A stretch of 64,000 nt of DNA, from positions 1 to 64,000 of the forward strand of contig JAFZLC010000057.1 in NCBI GenBank assembly GCA_017551675.1, read 5' to 3'. Position numbers and translations under genes: made by a program. Positions 36,640-45,054 of the stretch are shown here, piece after piece. Each line of letters begins with the position of its first letter. Positions within the stretch are counted from its first letter, which is position 1. Origin of the DNA: Paludibacteraceae bacterium. Lineage in GTDB: Bacteria > Bacteroidota > Bacteroidia > Bacteroidales > Paludibacteraceae. The notes beneath the pieces were generated by a model. It saw only the letters and a program-made list of their open reading frames with translations, was not told the DNA's origin and ran no database searches.

Positions 36640-36673
36640 AAAAGAAGGCGCACCCGATGAGATGCGCCTCCCT
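36640..36673 (-). terminator. Intrinsic terminator after argG
   Basis: Minus-strand stem AGGCGCA/TGCGCCT with a T-run, between argG and folA. Confidence 0.8.
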
Positions 36674-36687
36674 CAATTAAATAAATA

Positions 36688-37896
36688 TTAGATATTATTA
36701 CTTTCGTCTTTATGATTAGCGTAGTAAACACGAAGAGGAGTAGATGTAACCTTGATGAATCCTTTCGCATCTTCAGAAGTCCATCCCTTATTCATCTCGC
36801 CATATTCACCAAACTTAGTCTTCACCAAGTCATCTTTAGAATCAACACCCACTGTTGAGAAAGAGAGTGGACGAAGTTCCAAAGTAACCTCACCATTCAC
36901 ATTACGTTGTGAATTTTCGAGCATAGCCTCGATGTCACGCATAACAGGCTCCAAATATTGAGATTCATGCAAGAACATTCCATACCAGTTAGCCACTTGG
37001 TCTTTCCAATATTGTTGCCATTTAGACAATGTATATTTCTCCAAGAAGCGGTGAGCACCGATGATCAACATAGGAGCAGCAGCCTCGAATCCGACACGAC
37101 CTTTGATACCAATGATTGTGTCACCCACATGCATATCACGACCGATACCGTAAGCAGCACCTATCTTTTCAATTTCTTGAATGCATTCAATCTTATCTGC
37201 GAACTCTTTACCATTAACAGAGCAAACCTCTCCTTTTTTGAAACCGATTTTCAAGATCTCGCTACCTGTCTTTGTCACCTGTTTCAGATAAGCACTTTCA
37301 GGCAATCCTTGTTTAGAGTCCAAAATCTCACCACCGCAGATTGATGTACCCCAAATACCTACGTTGTAAGAGTATTTCAATTTTGTCCAATCGGCAGAGA
37401 AACCATTTCTATTCAAATATTCGATCTCATATTGACGAGTAAGCGCCATATCACGAGTAAGTGTGATAATCTCAACGCCTGGTGCCATTACCAAGAAGGT
37501 CATATCGAAACGAACTTGGTCGTTACCTGCACCTGTTGAACCATGAGCGATGGCATCAGCGCCAATCTCATTAGCATAGCGAGCAATTGCCATGCCTTGG
37601 AAAATACGCTCAGAAGAAACAGAAATAGGATAAGTACCATTACGAAGCACATTTCCGTAAACCATGTAACGGAGACTCTTTTGATAGTACTCTTTAGTGA
37701 CATCAAGTGTAACGTATTTTACAGCGCCCAAACGATAAGCATTATCTTCATTTTGTTTCAATTGTTCTTCACTAAAGCCACCCGTATTGGCACATGCAGC
37801 ATAGACATCATATCCCTTTTCTTTAGCCAAATACATAACAGTGAAAGAGGTATCAAGACCACCACTGAATGCAACGACAACCTTCTTATTTGCCAT
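36688..37896 (-). CDS. argG: Argininosuccinate synthase
   Basis: 402 residues. Motifs: VVVAFSGGLDTSFTVMYLA (PP-loop), YAACANTGG, HGSTGAGNDQVRFD, YNVGIWGTSICGGE. It joins citrulline and aspartate in arginine synthesis. Last gene of the argR-GNAT-argG run. The other arginine genes often found next in Bacteroidales (argC, argD) are replaced here by folA. Confidence 0.97.
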   Translation of the reverse strand: MANKKVVVAFSGGLDTSFTVMYLAKEKGYDVYAACANTGGFSEEQLKQNEDNAYRLGAVKYVTLDVTKEYYQKSLRYMVYGNVLRNGTYPISVSSERIFQGMAIARYANEIGADAIAHGSTGAGNDQVRFDMTFLVMAPGVEIITLTRDMALTRQYEIEYLNRNGFSADWTKLKYSYNVGIWGTSICGGEILDSKQGLPESAYLKQVTKTGSEILKIGFKKGEVCSVNGKEFADKIECIQEIEKIGAAYGIGRDMHVGDTIIGIKGRVGFEAAAPMLIIGAHRFLEKYTLSKWQQYWKDQVANWYGMFLHESQYLEPVMRDIEAMLENSQRNVNGEVTLELRPLSFSTVGVDSKDDLVKTKFGEYGEMNKGWTSEDAKGFIKVTSTPLRVYYANHKDESNNI

Positions 37897-37917
37897 ATCT
37901 TTGTTTATTTATGTTTT

Positions 37918-38496
37918 TTATTTTTTTGATAATTCTTCCTCTGCTCTTTGTACGCAAAGAGGTTCGTTAGGGTCGAACAACATTCCCGTACAAATACAAT
38001 AGCGACGACCCGTACGCTCCAACACATCATAATTGATGCATCCTTGACATCCTTTCCAGAAGGATTCATCCTCTGTCAAATCGGCGAATGTGACAGGCAA
38101 ATACCCCAAACGAGTATTCAACTTCATCACAGCAGCACCAGATGTCAAACTAAATATTTTAGCCTCAGGCCAACGAGAGCGAGCCAATGTGAAAGTCATA
38201 TGTTTAATGCGACGAGCAAGACCACGACCTCTGAATTTTTCAGGAACGATCAAACCAGAAGTAGTCACATACTTCTTGTTCTCCCACGTCTCAATATAAC
38301 TAAACCCAGCGAATTCATCACCGCACAAGGCAATGACAGCCTTTCCCTCACGCATTTTTTGTTTTACATACTCAGGATCACGCTTAGCAATTCCCGTACC
38401 ACGCACCTTGGCAGCTGCTGCTATTGTCTCCAAGATGGTATCCACATAACGAATATGACGCTCATCAGCGACACATATTTCAATTTCCTGTTCCAT
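37918..38496 (-). CDS. GNAT acetyltransferase of the arginine cluster
   Basis: 192 residues. GNAT fold with LIVPEKFRGRGLARRIKHM (acetyl-CoA loop R-G-x-G-L-A) at about 83-101 and a C-terminal Cys-containing stretch (GCQGCINYDVL, RRYCICTGM). It sits between argR and argG, and homologues hold the same place in Bacteroidales arginine operons. I infer an N-acetyltransferase acting in or near arginine synthesis; the actual substrate is unproven. Confidence 0.88.
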   Translation of the reverse strand: MEQEIEICVADERHIRYVDTILETIAAAAKVRGTGIAKRDPEYVKQKMREGKAVIALCGDEFAGFSYIETWENKKYVTTSGLIVPEKFRGRGLARRIKHMTFTLARSRWPEAKIFSLTSGAAVMKLNTRLGYLPVTFADLTEDESFWKGCQGCINYDVLERTGRRYCICTGMLFDPNEPLCVQRAEEELSKK

Positions 38497-38524
38497 AGTT
38501 CTTCTTTATGAAATACAGCTGAAA

Positions 38525-38998
38525 TTATCTTTTTATAGTAGGAATGACCCGAGACAACGCCTCTATCACCTCCTGCTGAGTTAAATTTTCTTTTTTTACT
38601 GCAAAAATTGTATCATCACCTGCCACCGTTCCTAGAATTGCATCATTAGCTTGCTCGTCTATTTCGGATGCCAAACTACTTGCATATCCGGGTTTGGTGT
38701 GAATCACCACAATGTTCGACGAAAAATCCACCGAAGTGCATATATTCGCAGACATATACTTCTCCATCGAAACCTTTTCTTCACTTGCCACCACCTGCGT
38801 CGGCATCTGATATACATATTCACCATACGAGTTGATTGTCTTGAGTACCTTCATCTGCTTCAGATCCCTCGACAACGTCGCCTGTGTGAGTACAAAATCT
38901 CGCTCTGCCAACCGATGCAATAGCTCCTCCTGACTTCCTACTACGGAATTGGAGATGATTTCCTGTATTGCTGCGAACCTTTTCGACTTATTTTTCAC
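38525..38998 (-). CDS. argR: Arginine repressor
   Basis: 157 residues from GTG 38998. N-terminal winged HTH (TQATLSRDLKQMKVLK) and the C-terminal arginine-binding hexamer domain (NIVVIHTKPGYASSLASEID, GTVAGDDTIF). First gene of argR-GNAT-argG. A candidate ARG box overlaps its predicted transcription start, suggesting autoregulation and control of the operon. Confidence 0.96.
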   Translation of the reverse strand: MKNKSKRFAAIQEIISNSVVGSQEELLHRLAERDFVLTQATLSRDLKQMKVLKTINSYGEYVYQMPTQVVASEEKVSMEKYMSANICTSVDFSSNIVVIHTKPGYASSLASEIDEQANDAILGTVAGDDTIFAVKKENLTQQEVIEALSRVIPTIKR

Positions 38999-39037
38999 AA
39001 TTTTCTCCTTTTAATTTCACCTGATGAACTAAATCAC

Positions 39038-39053
39038 AGAATATTTATTCATT
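39038..39053 (-). promoter_or_regulatory. Candidate ARG box (ArgR operator)
   Basis: Minus strand reads TGAATAAATATTCT, an inverted GAAT/ATTC with a 4-base A/T spacer. This fits the ARG box consensus of ArgR family repressors (TGAATnnnnATTCA). It lies just downstream of the -7 box at 39061-39068, across the likely start site, a good position for repression. Confidence 0.6.
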
Positions 39054-39060
39054 TTTCTTG

Positions 39061-39068
39061 CAAAATTA
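39061..39068 (-). promoter_or_regulatory. -7 box for argR operon
   Basis: Minus strand reads TAATTTTG, 63 bases before the argR GTG. Confidence 0.5.
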
Positions 39069-39139
39069 TGTATATTTTTTCAATATACAAGGAAAAACTG
39101 TATAAAAATATTTACATTTCAAAAAACACCTTTTCATCT

Positions 39140-39391
39140 TTATGGAACAGGGTCGTAACCACTTCCTCCCCAAGGGTGACATCTTAGCAATCGCTTTATG
39201 GCCAACCAACTTCCTTTGATAACCCCATGCTTCTTCAATGCAATCATAGCATATTCCGAACATGTGGGTGTATACCGACAAGATGGAGGAAACATTGGAG
39301 AGATACATGCCCGATAAAATTTTATCGGAAGAAGAAATAATGAAATTAACACTCTGGAAATTAGATTCCGTTGATTCATCTCATCACTCAT
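39140..39391 (-). CDS. yidD: Membrane protein insertion efficiency factor YidD
   Basis: 83 residues. Signature [21 protein letters not shown] then [14 protein letters not shown] and [17 protein letters not shown]. Small membrane-associated protein assisting YidC-dependent insertion. Overlaps rnpA by 4 bases, the usual neighbour order. Confidence 0.96.
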   Translation of the reverse strand: MSDEMNQRNLISRVLISLFLLPIKFYRACISPMFPPSCRYTPTCSEYAMIALKKHGVIKGSWLAIKRLLRCHPWGGSGYDPVP

Positions 39392-39789
39392 CGGTTCTCC
39401 TCCTTTTGTTGCAATTGCTTTTCCAGTTTGGAAAGAAGCTGAACCATCTTCTTTTGCATAAAGGAGGATGACTCGATTTTATCTCCCACAAAATGAATGG
39501 CCAAATGAAGATGCTGACCATTATTTTCCAAAAAAGAGAACAAAGAATGTTTATTTAAACGATAGGCTTCTCTCATCTGTCTCTTCAGATGGTTTCTGTC
39601 CACCGCATGCTTGAATCTTTTTTTCGACGCGCTGACCAAGCATCGCACCGGCACTTCTTCATCATCCACTAGGCGAAACATTAGGCGATAGGGATACAAA
39701 AAAAGCGAAAGTCCTTTTTCGTAGAGTAAATCAACTGTTGTTTCACCAAAAAGATGTTCTTTTTTTGAAAAAGTGTTTCGATTCTGCAT
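39388..39789 (-). CDS. rnpA: Ribonuclease P protein component
   Basis: 133 residues. RNR-like signature in the basic helix: [21 protein letters not shown] (split: [15 protein letters not shown]), with early [12 protein letters not shown]. It binds RNase P RNA for tRNA 5' maturation. Between hemD and yidD, co-transcribed with yidD. Confidence 0.95.
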   Translation of the reverse strand: MQNRNTFSKKEHLFGETTVDLLYEKGLSLFLYPYRLMFRLVDDEEVPVRCLVSASKKRFKHAVDRNHLKRQMREAYRLNKHSLFSFLENNGQHLHLAIHFVGDKIESSSFMQKKMVQLLSKLEKQLQQKEENR

Positions 39790-39806
39790 ATATAAAAAAA
39801 CAATGC

Positions 39807-39832
39807 CAAAAAGCGAGCGGACTCACTTTTTG
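39807..39832 (-). terminator. Terminator hairpin between hemD and rnpA
   Basis: Minus-strand stem AAAAAGTGAG/CTCGCTTTTT with loop TCCG (one G-T pair). The T-run is inside the stem, so it may be partial or may attenuate. Confidence 0.5.
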
Positions 39833-39846
39833 ACACAGCTTAAATT

Positions 39847-40632
39847 TTATTTTTTCTTATTCATTTCCTTTAAGAACAAATCCAAGGCTGCTGGCATTGA
39901 AGGTGCTTCTGGTGTAGGAGCCTCAACGTTAACTGTCAAACCAGCCTCCTTAGCCACCTTGGCAGTTGTTGATCCCAAACAACCTATGCAGATTTCTCCT
40001 TGTTGGAAATCTGGGAAATTCTTATACAGAGAGACAATACCGGAAGGACTGAAGAAGACAAACATGTCGTAATTGAAATCGGCCTCCTGCGTAAAGTCTG
40101 TACTAACTGTTTTATACATAACAGCCTTCGTAAATGTTGCATTTGCCTTTTCCATCAACGAAATGATATCCTCCTTGTCTGATTCTGCCGCTCCCGAATT
40201 GATGTCATGAACATCAGAAACCGCCACCAAGAACTTCTCGTCCAAGTGCTTATTGACACTGACCATCAAATCCTCAATCTTGCCCGTTGCACTAAAGAAC
40301 ACCTTTCTCTTTCTGTATTGAATGTACGTCTGAAGATAATTGGCTACCGACTGTGAAACGCAGAAATATTTCATCGTCTCTGGAATTTTCAGTCGCATCT
40401 CTTCACACAATCTAAAAAAATGGTCAATGGCAGTCCGCGCTGTAAAAACAACCGCAGTATGATCCAATATAGACACTTTCTGCTGACGAAACTCCTTTGC
40501 TAAAACAGGCTCTACATGAATAAACGGTTTAAAGTCTATCTTTACGCCATACTTTGCCTCTAAGTCAAAATATGGAGACTTCTCTGCTTTAGGTTTCGGT
40601 TGTGACACCAAAATTCGTTTAATCTTCACCAT
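39847..40632 (-). CDS. hemD: Uroporphyrinogen-III synthase-like protein
   Basis: 261 residues, HemD fold with two Rossmann-like halves: HTAVVFTARTAIDHFF, KYFCVSQSVANYL, YDMFVFFSPSGIVSLYKNF and IGCLGSTTAKVAKEAGL (Ser/Thr near the C-terminus). It should close the linear tetrapyrrole to uroporphyrinogen III. In Bacteroidales it sits with DUF4271, rnpA and yidD as here. Confidence 0.88.
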   Translation of the reverse strand: MVKIKRILVSQPKPKAEKSPYFDLEAKYGVKIDFKPFIHVEPVLAKEFRQQKVSILDHTAVVFTARTAIDHFFRLCEEMRLKIPETMKYFCVSQSVANYLQTYIQYRKRKVFFSATGKIEDLMVSVNKHLDEKFLVAVSDVHDINSGAAESDKEDIISLMEKANATFTKAVMYKTVSTDFTQEADFNYDMFVFFSPSGIVSLYKNFPDFQQGEICIGCLGSTTAKVAKEAGLTVNVEAPTPEAPSMPAALDLFLKEMNKKK

Positions 40633-40657
40633 TCTTAAATCTTTCTATTTTAATTAA

Positions 40658-41560
40658 TTAGACTACGCTCATCAATCCTGCTACGAGAACTATTGACGGC
40701 AAAATTTCTAGCGTGCAAAGATACAAAATCAAATAGAATAAAGAGGAAATCCCTGTAAAAAAAATAGATAAAATCCTAAACACATACAACAACAACGCAA
40801 TCACGCAGAATCCCAATCCCACATAAAGCGCCACAATTGCCATCATATCAGGTGCATACGCAGCAATGACATCCACCACAAAAAGTGCAATGGCCAACAT
40901 AGATGTCAACGTGGAAAATGACTGCTTGAGTGCTATCCATACCTTACCATCGAAAAAGACGTAACACAACAATCTTGTCACTAAGAACTTAAACACCGCA
41001 TAGGCAACAAAAACCAACAATAACATCAGACATGAAATTCCAAATGAGGATGGTTTATGATGCAGCAGATTTGTCAATACAAAGTAACAAAAGATTGTGA
41101 TGGAAAAGATAGACAAGGTATGCATCAGGGCTTTCATCTTAGAAACTTCCACCATAGAGGCTGTAAACATATCATTGCGACTCTTGGGATAGAAGAACTC
41201 CTTAAATTCTTGAGACAGAACCTTTGAGTAGGCTGATGTCACCCATCCGTAAAGGACAAAAAGCAACAGCATCAAAGGCATAAACCAGACTTGTTGCTGC
41301 ACCAACTGCTTACGTGGTTCTCCCTCCTTAGAAGGTATCGTGGAGATGAACGACTTTTCTTGTACACTCTGTCGTTCTGGGAAGGAAATTTCCGAAATGT
41401 ATTTTTGCAAACCTGAGAATTCGTAGGAAGGCAATTGGTTGTATGGAGCCTGATTGAGATAGAAACAAGTCCCCGTCGAACTTTGACTCAAGTCCGTTCC
41501 CAAAGTGTCTCCACCTACCTTCCCTTGCAATGTATCAATTTGCAGAAATTCGTTTGCCAT
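40658..41560 (-). CDS. DUF4271 membrane protein
   Basis: 300 residues. A soluble N-terminus of about 105 residues, then seven or so hydrophobic helices (WFMPLMLLLFVLYGWVTSAY, HTLSIFSITIFCYFVLTNLL, FCVIALLLYVFRILSIFF, LILYLCTLEILPSIVLVAGL). Matches DUF4271 in position and pattern. Function unknown. Co-directional with hemD, 25-base gap. Confidence 0.85.
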   Translation of the reverse strand: MANEFLQIDTLQGKVGGDTLGTDLSQSSTGTCFYLNQAPYNQLPSYEFSGLQKYISEISFPERQSVQEKSFISTIPSKEGEPRKQLVQQQVWFMPLMLLLFVLYGWVTSAYSKVLSQEFKEFFYPKSRNDMFTASMVEVSKMKALMHTLSIFSITIFCYFVLTNLLHHKPSSFGISCLMLLLVFVAYAVFKFLVTRLLCYVFFDGKVWIALKQSFSTLTSMLAIALFVVDVIAAYAPDMMAIVALYVGLGFCVIALLLYVFRILSIFFTGISSLFYLILYLCTLEILPSIVLVAGLMSVV

Positions 41561-41617
41561 ACATTAAAAAAACTCTCCTTCTGATATATAGAGAACTCCT
41601 TAAATTCACCGTTGAAA

Positions 41618-41650
41618 CAAAAAGAGAGGAATGTACTCTATTCCCCTCTC
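41618..41650 (-). terminator. Intrinsic terminator after the HIT gene
   Basis: Minus-strand stem GAGAGGGGAAT/ATTCCTCTCT then TTTT, ten bases past the HIT stop. Confidence 0.75.
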
Positions 41651-41659
41651 CTAGTTTCC

Positions 41660-42052
41660 TTATTTTATGTTTGAACTGATTTTTTCAGCGAATGCTTTCA
41701 TCTCCTCTGGAGTGAAGCTCTTTTTCTTGGCAAAATTCACGTCGCCCTCATTTTGAATTGGAATCAGGTGAATATGCACATGAGGCACCTCCAAACCAAG
41801 TACGGCAACTGCGACACGCTTGCATGGAATGGCCTTTTCAATACCCAGCGCTACCTTCTTGGCAAACACCATCATATCACCTATTGTCTTATCATCCAAA
41901 CGGAAAATATAATCTTCCTCAATTTTTGGCACTACTAACGTATGACCTCCTTGAACAGGATTAATATCCAAAAATGCAAAAAAGGAGTCGTTTTCAGCTA
42001 TCTTGTAACAAGGAATCTCTCCTTGAATAATCTTTGTGAATATTGTTGCCAT
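41660..42052 (-). CDS. HIT family nucleotide hydrolase
   Basis: 130 residues. HIT triad HVHIHLIP near residue 95, with IFTKIIQGEIPCYKI at the start and GHTLVVPK. Cleaves nucleoside phosphoramidates or dinucleotides. Only 6 bases after greA, a frequent pairing in this phylum. Confidence 0.95.
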   Translation of the reverse strand: MATIFTKIIQGEIPCYKIAENDSFFAFLDINPVQGGHTLVVPKIEEDYIFRLDDKTIGDMMVFAKKVALGIEKAIPCKRVAVAVLGLEVPHVHIHLIPIQNEGDVNFAKKKSFTPEEMKAFAEKISSNIK

Positions 42053-42058
42053 AATATA

Positions 42059-42532
42059 TTAGAATGAAATTTCAACAATCTCGAAAGGAATTTTTCCAGC
42101 AGGTACAGTCACCTCCACCACTTCGCCCTTTTTCTTGCCCAATAGAGCCTTGGCGATAGGTGTGTTAATGGAGAGTTTTCCCTCTTTTAAATTTGCTTCA
42201 TGTTCTGATACCAACGTATAAGACATTTCTGCACCATTCTTAGTATTTTTAATTTTTACCTTATTCAGAATCTGTACAACCTCCGTGTTTAGACGTGAAG
42301 AGTCGATAATCTTTGCATACAGAATTTTTTCCTTCAACAAAGAAATTTTACCCTCTAATAATCCTTGTGCCTCTTTTGCTGCGTCATACTCAGCATTCTC
42401 CGACAAGTCACCCTTATCACGAGCCTCAGCAATCTGTTTGGAAATGTTTGGTCGCTCAACCGTTTCCAAATGCTTCAACTCTTCCAACATTTTGTTGTAA
42501 CCTTCTTCCGTTACATAAGATACAGTAGCCAT
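42059..42532 (-). CDS. greA: Transcription elongation factor GreA
   Basis: 157 residues. N-terminal coiled coil (YNKMLEELKHLETVERP, ARDKGDLSENAEYDAAKE with the acidic tip D/E) and C-terminal FKBP-like domain (SPIAKALLG-like NTPIAKALLGKKKGEVVEV). Stimulates RNA cleavage in backtracked RNA polymerase. Operon with HIT. Confidence 0.97.
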   Translation of the reverse strand: MATVSYVTEEGYNKMLEELKHLETVERPNISKQIAEARDKGDLSENAEYDAAKEAQGLLEGKISLLKEKILYAKIIDSSRLNTEVVQILNKVKIKNTKNGAEMSYTLVSEHEANLKEGKLSINTPIAKALLGKKKGEVVEVTVPAGKIPFEIVEISF

Positions 42533-42792
42533 AATATAAAATTTTAGATTTATACTATTTAGATTAAACTCTCTGCCGGAATCAGTCTCCTAATCCCCTA
42601 TAAACAAATTTGATTTTCAAAAAATCATAAAATAAATAGAATTCCAGTCTCCAACCAGAACTCTATTATGATGCTTAACTTAAAAAAACAAACTTATGAC
42701 GATACAAAGATAACTTTTAAATTTGATTATTCCAAATAAAGAATTCACAAATGTTTTTATCTCGAAATAAGTTTTGCTTTTTCCTTCACAAA

Positions 42793-44394
42793 TCACCTTT
42801 TCAATTTTTTCAATGTAAAATCAATCATTTTATCTGACTGATTTACAACCTTATAATAAGCTTCCGTGCCCATGGCATTTCGAACTATGCACTCCTTCAT
42901 TCTTTTCGATATATGATCTCGTGTCTCTGTTCGAATCTCCTTATCCTTTTTCACTCCCTTCTTTTCTGCGAAATCAATGGCGATATCACACAAAGGTTGT
43001 TTGTCAAGATAGGAACACAACTCATCAAAACTCATTGATGAGATGGTTTTCCTTCGTTCATCCAAAAAGCGGAAAGCACAATCATAGATTGAACCCGAAC
43101 TGATCAACTTTGTATAATAAGTGGTGAGACCCACAGTGTCTCTTGTGACAATGTAATCAGGTGTAATACCTCCACCACCATATACAACACGTCCTTTGGT
43201 TGTATAATATTTAACACTATCTCCTTTTATTCCAATTGTATCGGAATCCATCTCTCCATCTTTATATCTGTCATAGATCTCCTCCTGATATTTCTCCTTA
43301 TCACGATATGGTTTCTGAATACAACGTCCTGATGGTGTATAATAGCGTGCAATCGTCAAACGGATTGCCGACCCGTTGGAAAGCTGGAACTGATTCTGCA
43401 CCAATCCCTTACCAAAAGATCGACGACCGATTACCATTCCTCTATCATTGTCCTGCACGGCTCCTGCAAAGATTTCACTAGCTGAAGCTGAGAACTCATC
43501 AATCAAGACCACTATAGAGTCATTTTGGAACCTTCCCGTTCCCATTGCTCTACTTTCCTCACGAGGGAATGCCTTTCCTTCCGTATATACAATCAACGCG
43601 TCCTTCTCCAAAAACTCATTCACCATGCTAGTCACCGTATTTAAGAATCCTCCTGAATTTCCTCTTAAATCCACGATGAAGCAATTAGCACCCATTTTTT
43701 TCAAGGAACTCAAAGCATTAAAGAACTCCTCATCTGTATTATCGCCAAACTTATCAACCTTCACATAACCAACGCCATCTTCAATCATATAAAAAGCCTC
43801 AACACTATTCGTAGGTATATCGTCTCGCTTAATGGTAAAATGAACCACCTCATCCACTCCAAATCGCATAACACCGATCTTCACCTTCGTTCCCTTCTTT
43901 CCACGAAGTTTTTTCACCACCTTTTCCGTTGTAATGCCCTTTCCGACAAATGCGGAATCATCCACCTCGACAATGCGATCACCTGGTTGAACGCCCACTT
44001 TTTCAGAAGGACCTCCACTTATGACACTGACCACCATGATCGTATCATTCTGCAAATTGAACTGCACACCTATACCTGAGAAACTACCCTTAAGGTCATC
44101 GTTCACCATCTGAAGTTCATCTGCAGGTATGTATGATGAGTGAGGATCCAATCCCGACATAATCTTAACAATTGCCTCCTCTGAGAGCTTCTTTTTATCA
44201 ACAGTGTCAACATACACCGTCTCTATAAAATTAAGCAACATCTCTATTTCGCCGCCTCCATTTCCTCGAACGATGGGACTATCTTCATCAGTCTGTAAAC
44301 AACCATTCTGACTCCTGAGAGTCAATTGATTACCCATCCACAAACCTACAATTACAGCAGTGGCAAAAGCCAACGGCATTAATATCTTTTTCAT
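42793..44394 (-). CDS. S41 C-terminal processing peptidase
   Basis: 533 residues. Signal anchor at 5-22 (PLAFATAVIVGLWMGNQL). PDZ domain at about 95-180 (IGVQFNLQND, GPSEKVGVQPGDRIVEVD). S41 catalytic core with VDLRGNSGGFL, EFSASASEIFAGA (nucleophile Ser) and RRSFGKGLVQ (Lys). Periplasmic protease of the CtpA type. Overlaps the upstream deaminase gene by 4 bases (operon). Confidence 0.94.
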   Translation of the reverse strand: MKKILMPLAFATAVIVGLWMGNQLTLRSQNGCLQTDEDSPIVRGNGGGEIEMLLNFIETVYVDTVDKKKLSEEAIVKIMSGLDPHSSYIPADELQMVNDDLKGSFSGIGVQFNLQNDTIMVVSVISGGPSEKVGVQPGDRIVEVDDSAFVGKGITTEKVVKKLRGKKGTKVKIGVMRFGVDEVVHFTIKRDDIPTNSVEAFYMIEDGVGYVKVDKFGDNTDEEFFNALSSLKKMGANCFIVDLRGNSGGFLNTVTSMVNEFLEKDALIVYTEGKAFPREESRAMGTGRFQNDSIVVLIDEFSASASEIFAGAVQDNDRGMVIGRRSFGKGLVQNQFQLSNGSAIRLTIARYYTPSGRCIQKPYRDKEKYQEEIYDRYKDGEMDSDTIGIKGDSVKYYTTKGRVVYGGGGITPDYIVTRDTVGLTTYYTKLISSGSIYDCAFRFLDERRKTISSMSFDELCSYLDKQPLCDIAIDFAEKKGVKKDKEIRTETRDHISKRMKECIVRNAMGTEAYYKVVNQSDKMIDFTLKKLKR

Positions 44395-44828
44395 TTTTCC
44401 AACTCCTCTATAAATTCGACTTCTATTCCCGCTTTCTTCAACAACTCCACTCCATCCATTATTCTGTACTTTTCACCATAAACAACTCTTCTAATGCCCG
44501 ACTGTATAATCAACTTCGCACATTCAATGCACGGAGATGCCGTCACGTATAACGTAGCTCCTTCACTACTATTAGACGAACGTGCCACCTTCGTTATCGC
44601 ATTCGCCTCTGCATGAAGAACGTATGGCTTCGTCACATTATTATCATCTTCACAAACATTTTCAAAACCTGATGGTGTTCCATTATACCCATCTGAAATA
44701 ATCATCTTGTCTTTTACAAGTAGGGCTCCCACCTGCCTGCGCACACAATATGAGTTCTCCGCCCATATGCGCGCCATGCGCATGTATCGAGCATCCAACT
44801 TCCTCTGTTTTTCATTTTTTTCACTCAT
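44391..44828 (-). CDS. dCMP/cytidine deaminase family protein
   Basis: 145 residues from ATG 44828; the longer TTG frame overruns the -7 box at 44855. Zinc motifs HAEANAI and PCIECAKLII, plus NGTPSGFENVCED, typical of ComEB-type dCMP deaminases that supply dUMP. Start of a two-gene operon with the S41 protease. Confidence 0.93.
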   Translation of the reverse strand: MSEKNEKQRKLDARYMRMARIWAENSYCVRRQVGALLVKDKMIISDGYNGTPSGFENVCEDDNNVTKPYVLHAEANAITKVARSSNSSEGATLYVTASPCIECAKLIIQSGIRRVVYGEKYRIMDGVELLKKAGIEVEFIEELEK

Positions 44829-44854
44829 TCGGAAAACTTTTTGATTATCATGGG

Positions 44855-44862
44855 CAAAGTTA
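44855..44862 (-). promoter_or_regulatory. -7 box for the deaminase-protease operon
   Basis: Minus strand reads TAACTTTG, 27 bases before ATG 44828. Confidence 0.55.
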
Positions 44863-45011
44863 TGGTAACTTACACAAAAATCCCGATTTATTAGTGTTTT
44901 TTTCAATGTCAGATGTTATAATTCTATAAAATGTCCATTTCCCTCCTTCTAAATCATATCATAAATCGATAAAAAAAGGAGAATGTTAAGGTATTATTGT
45001 TTTTCAATGTC

Positions 45012-45019
45012 TATATTTG
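45012..45019 (+). promoter_or_regulatory. -7 box for the SecD-like lipoprotein gene
   Basis: TATATTTG; the ATG at 45055 follows 36 bases later, ruling out the frame's earlier start at 44983. Confidence 0.5.
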
Positions 45020-45054
45020 TCTATCAAAAAAGAACAATTATTAATTCAGACAAA

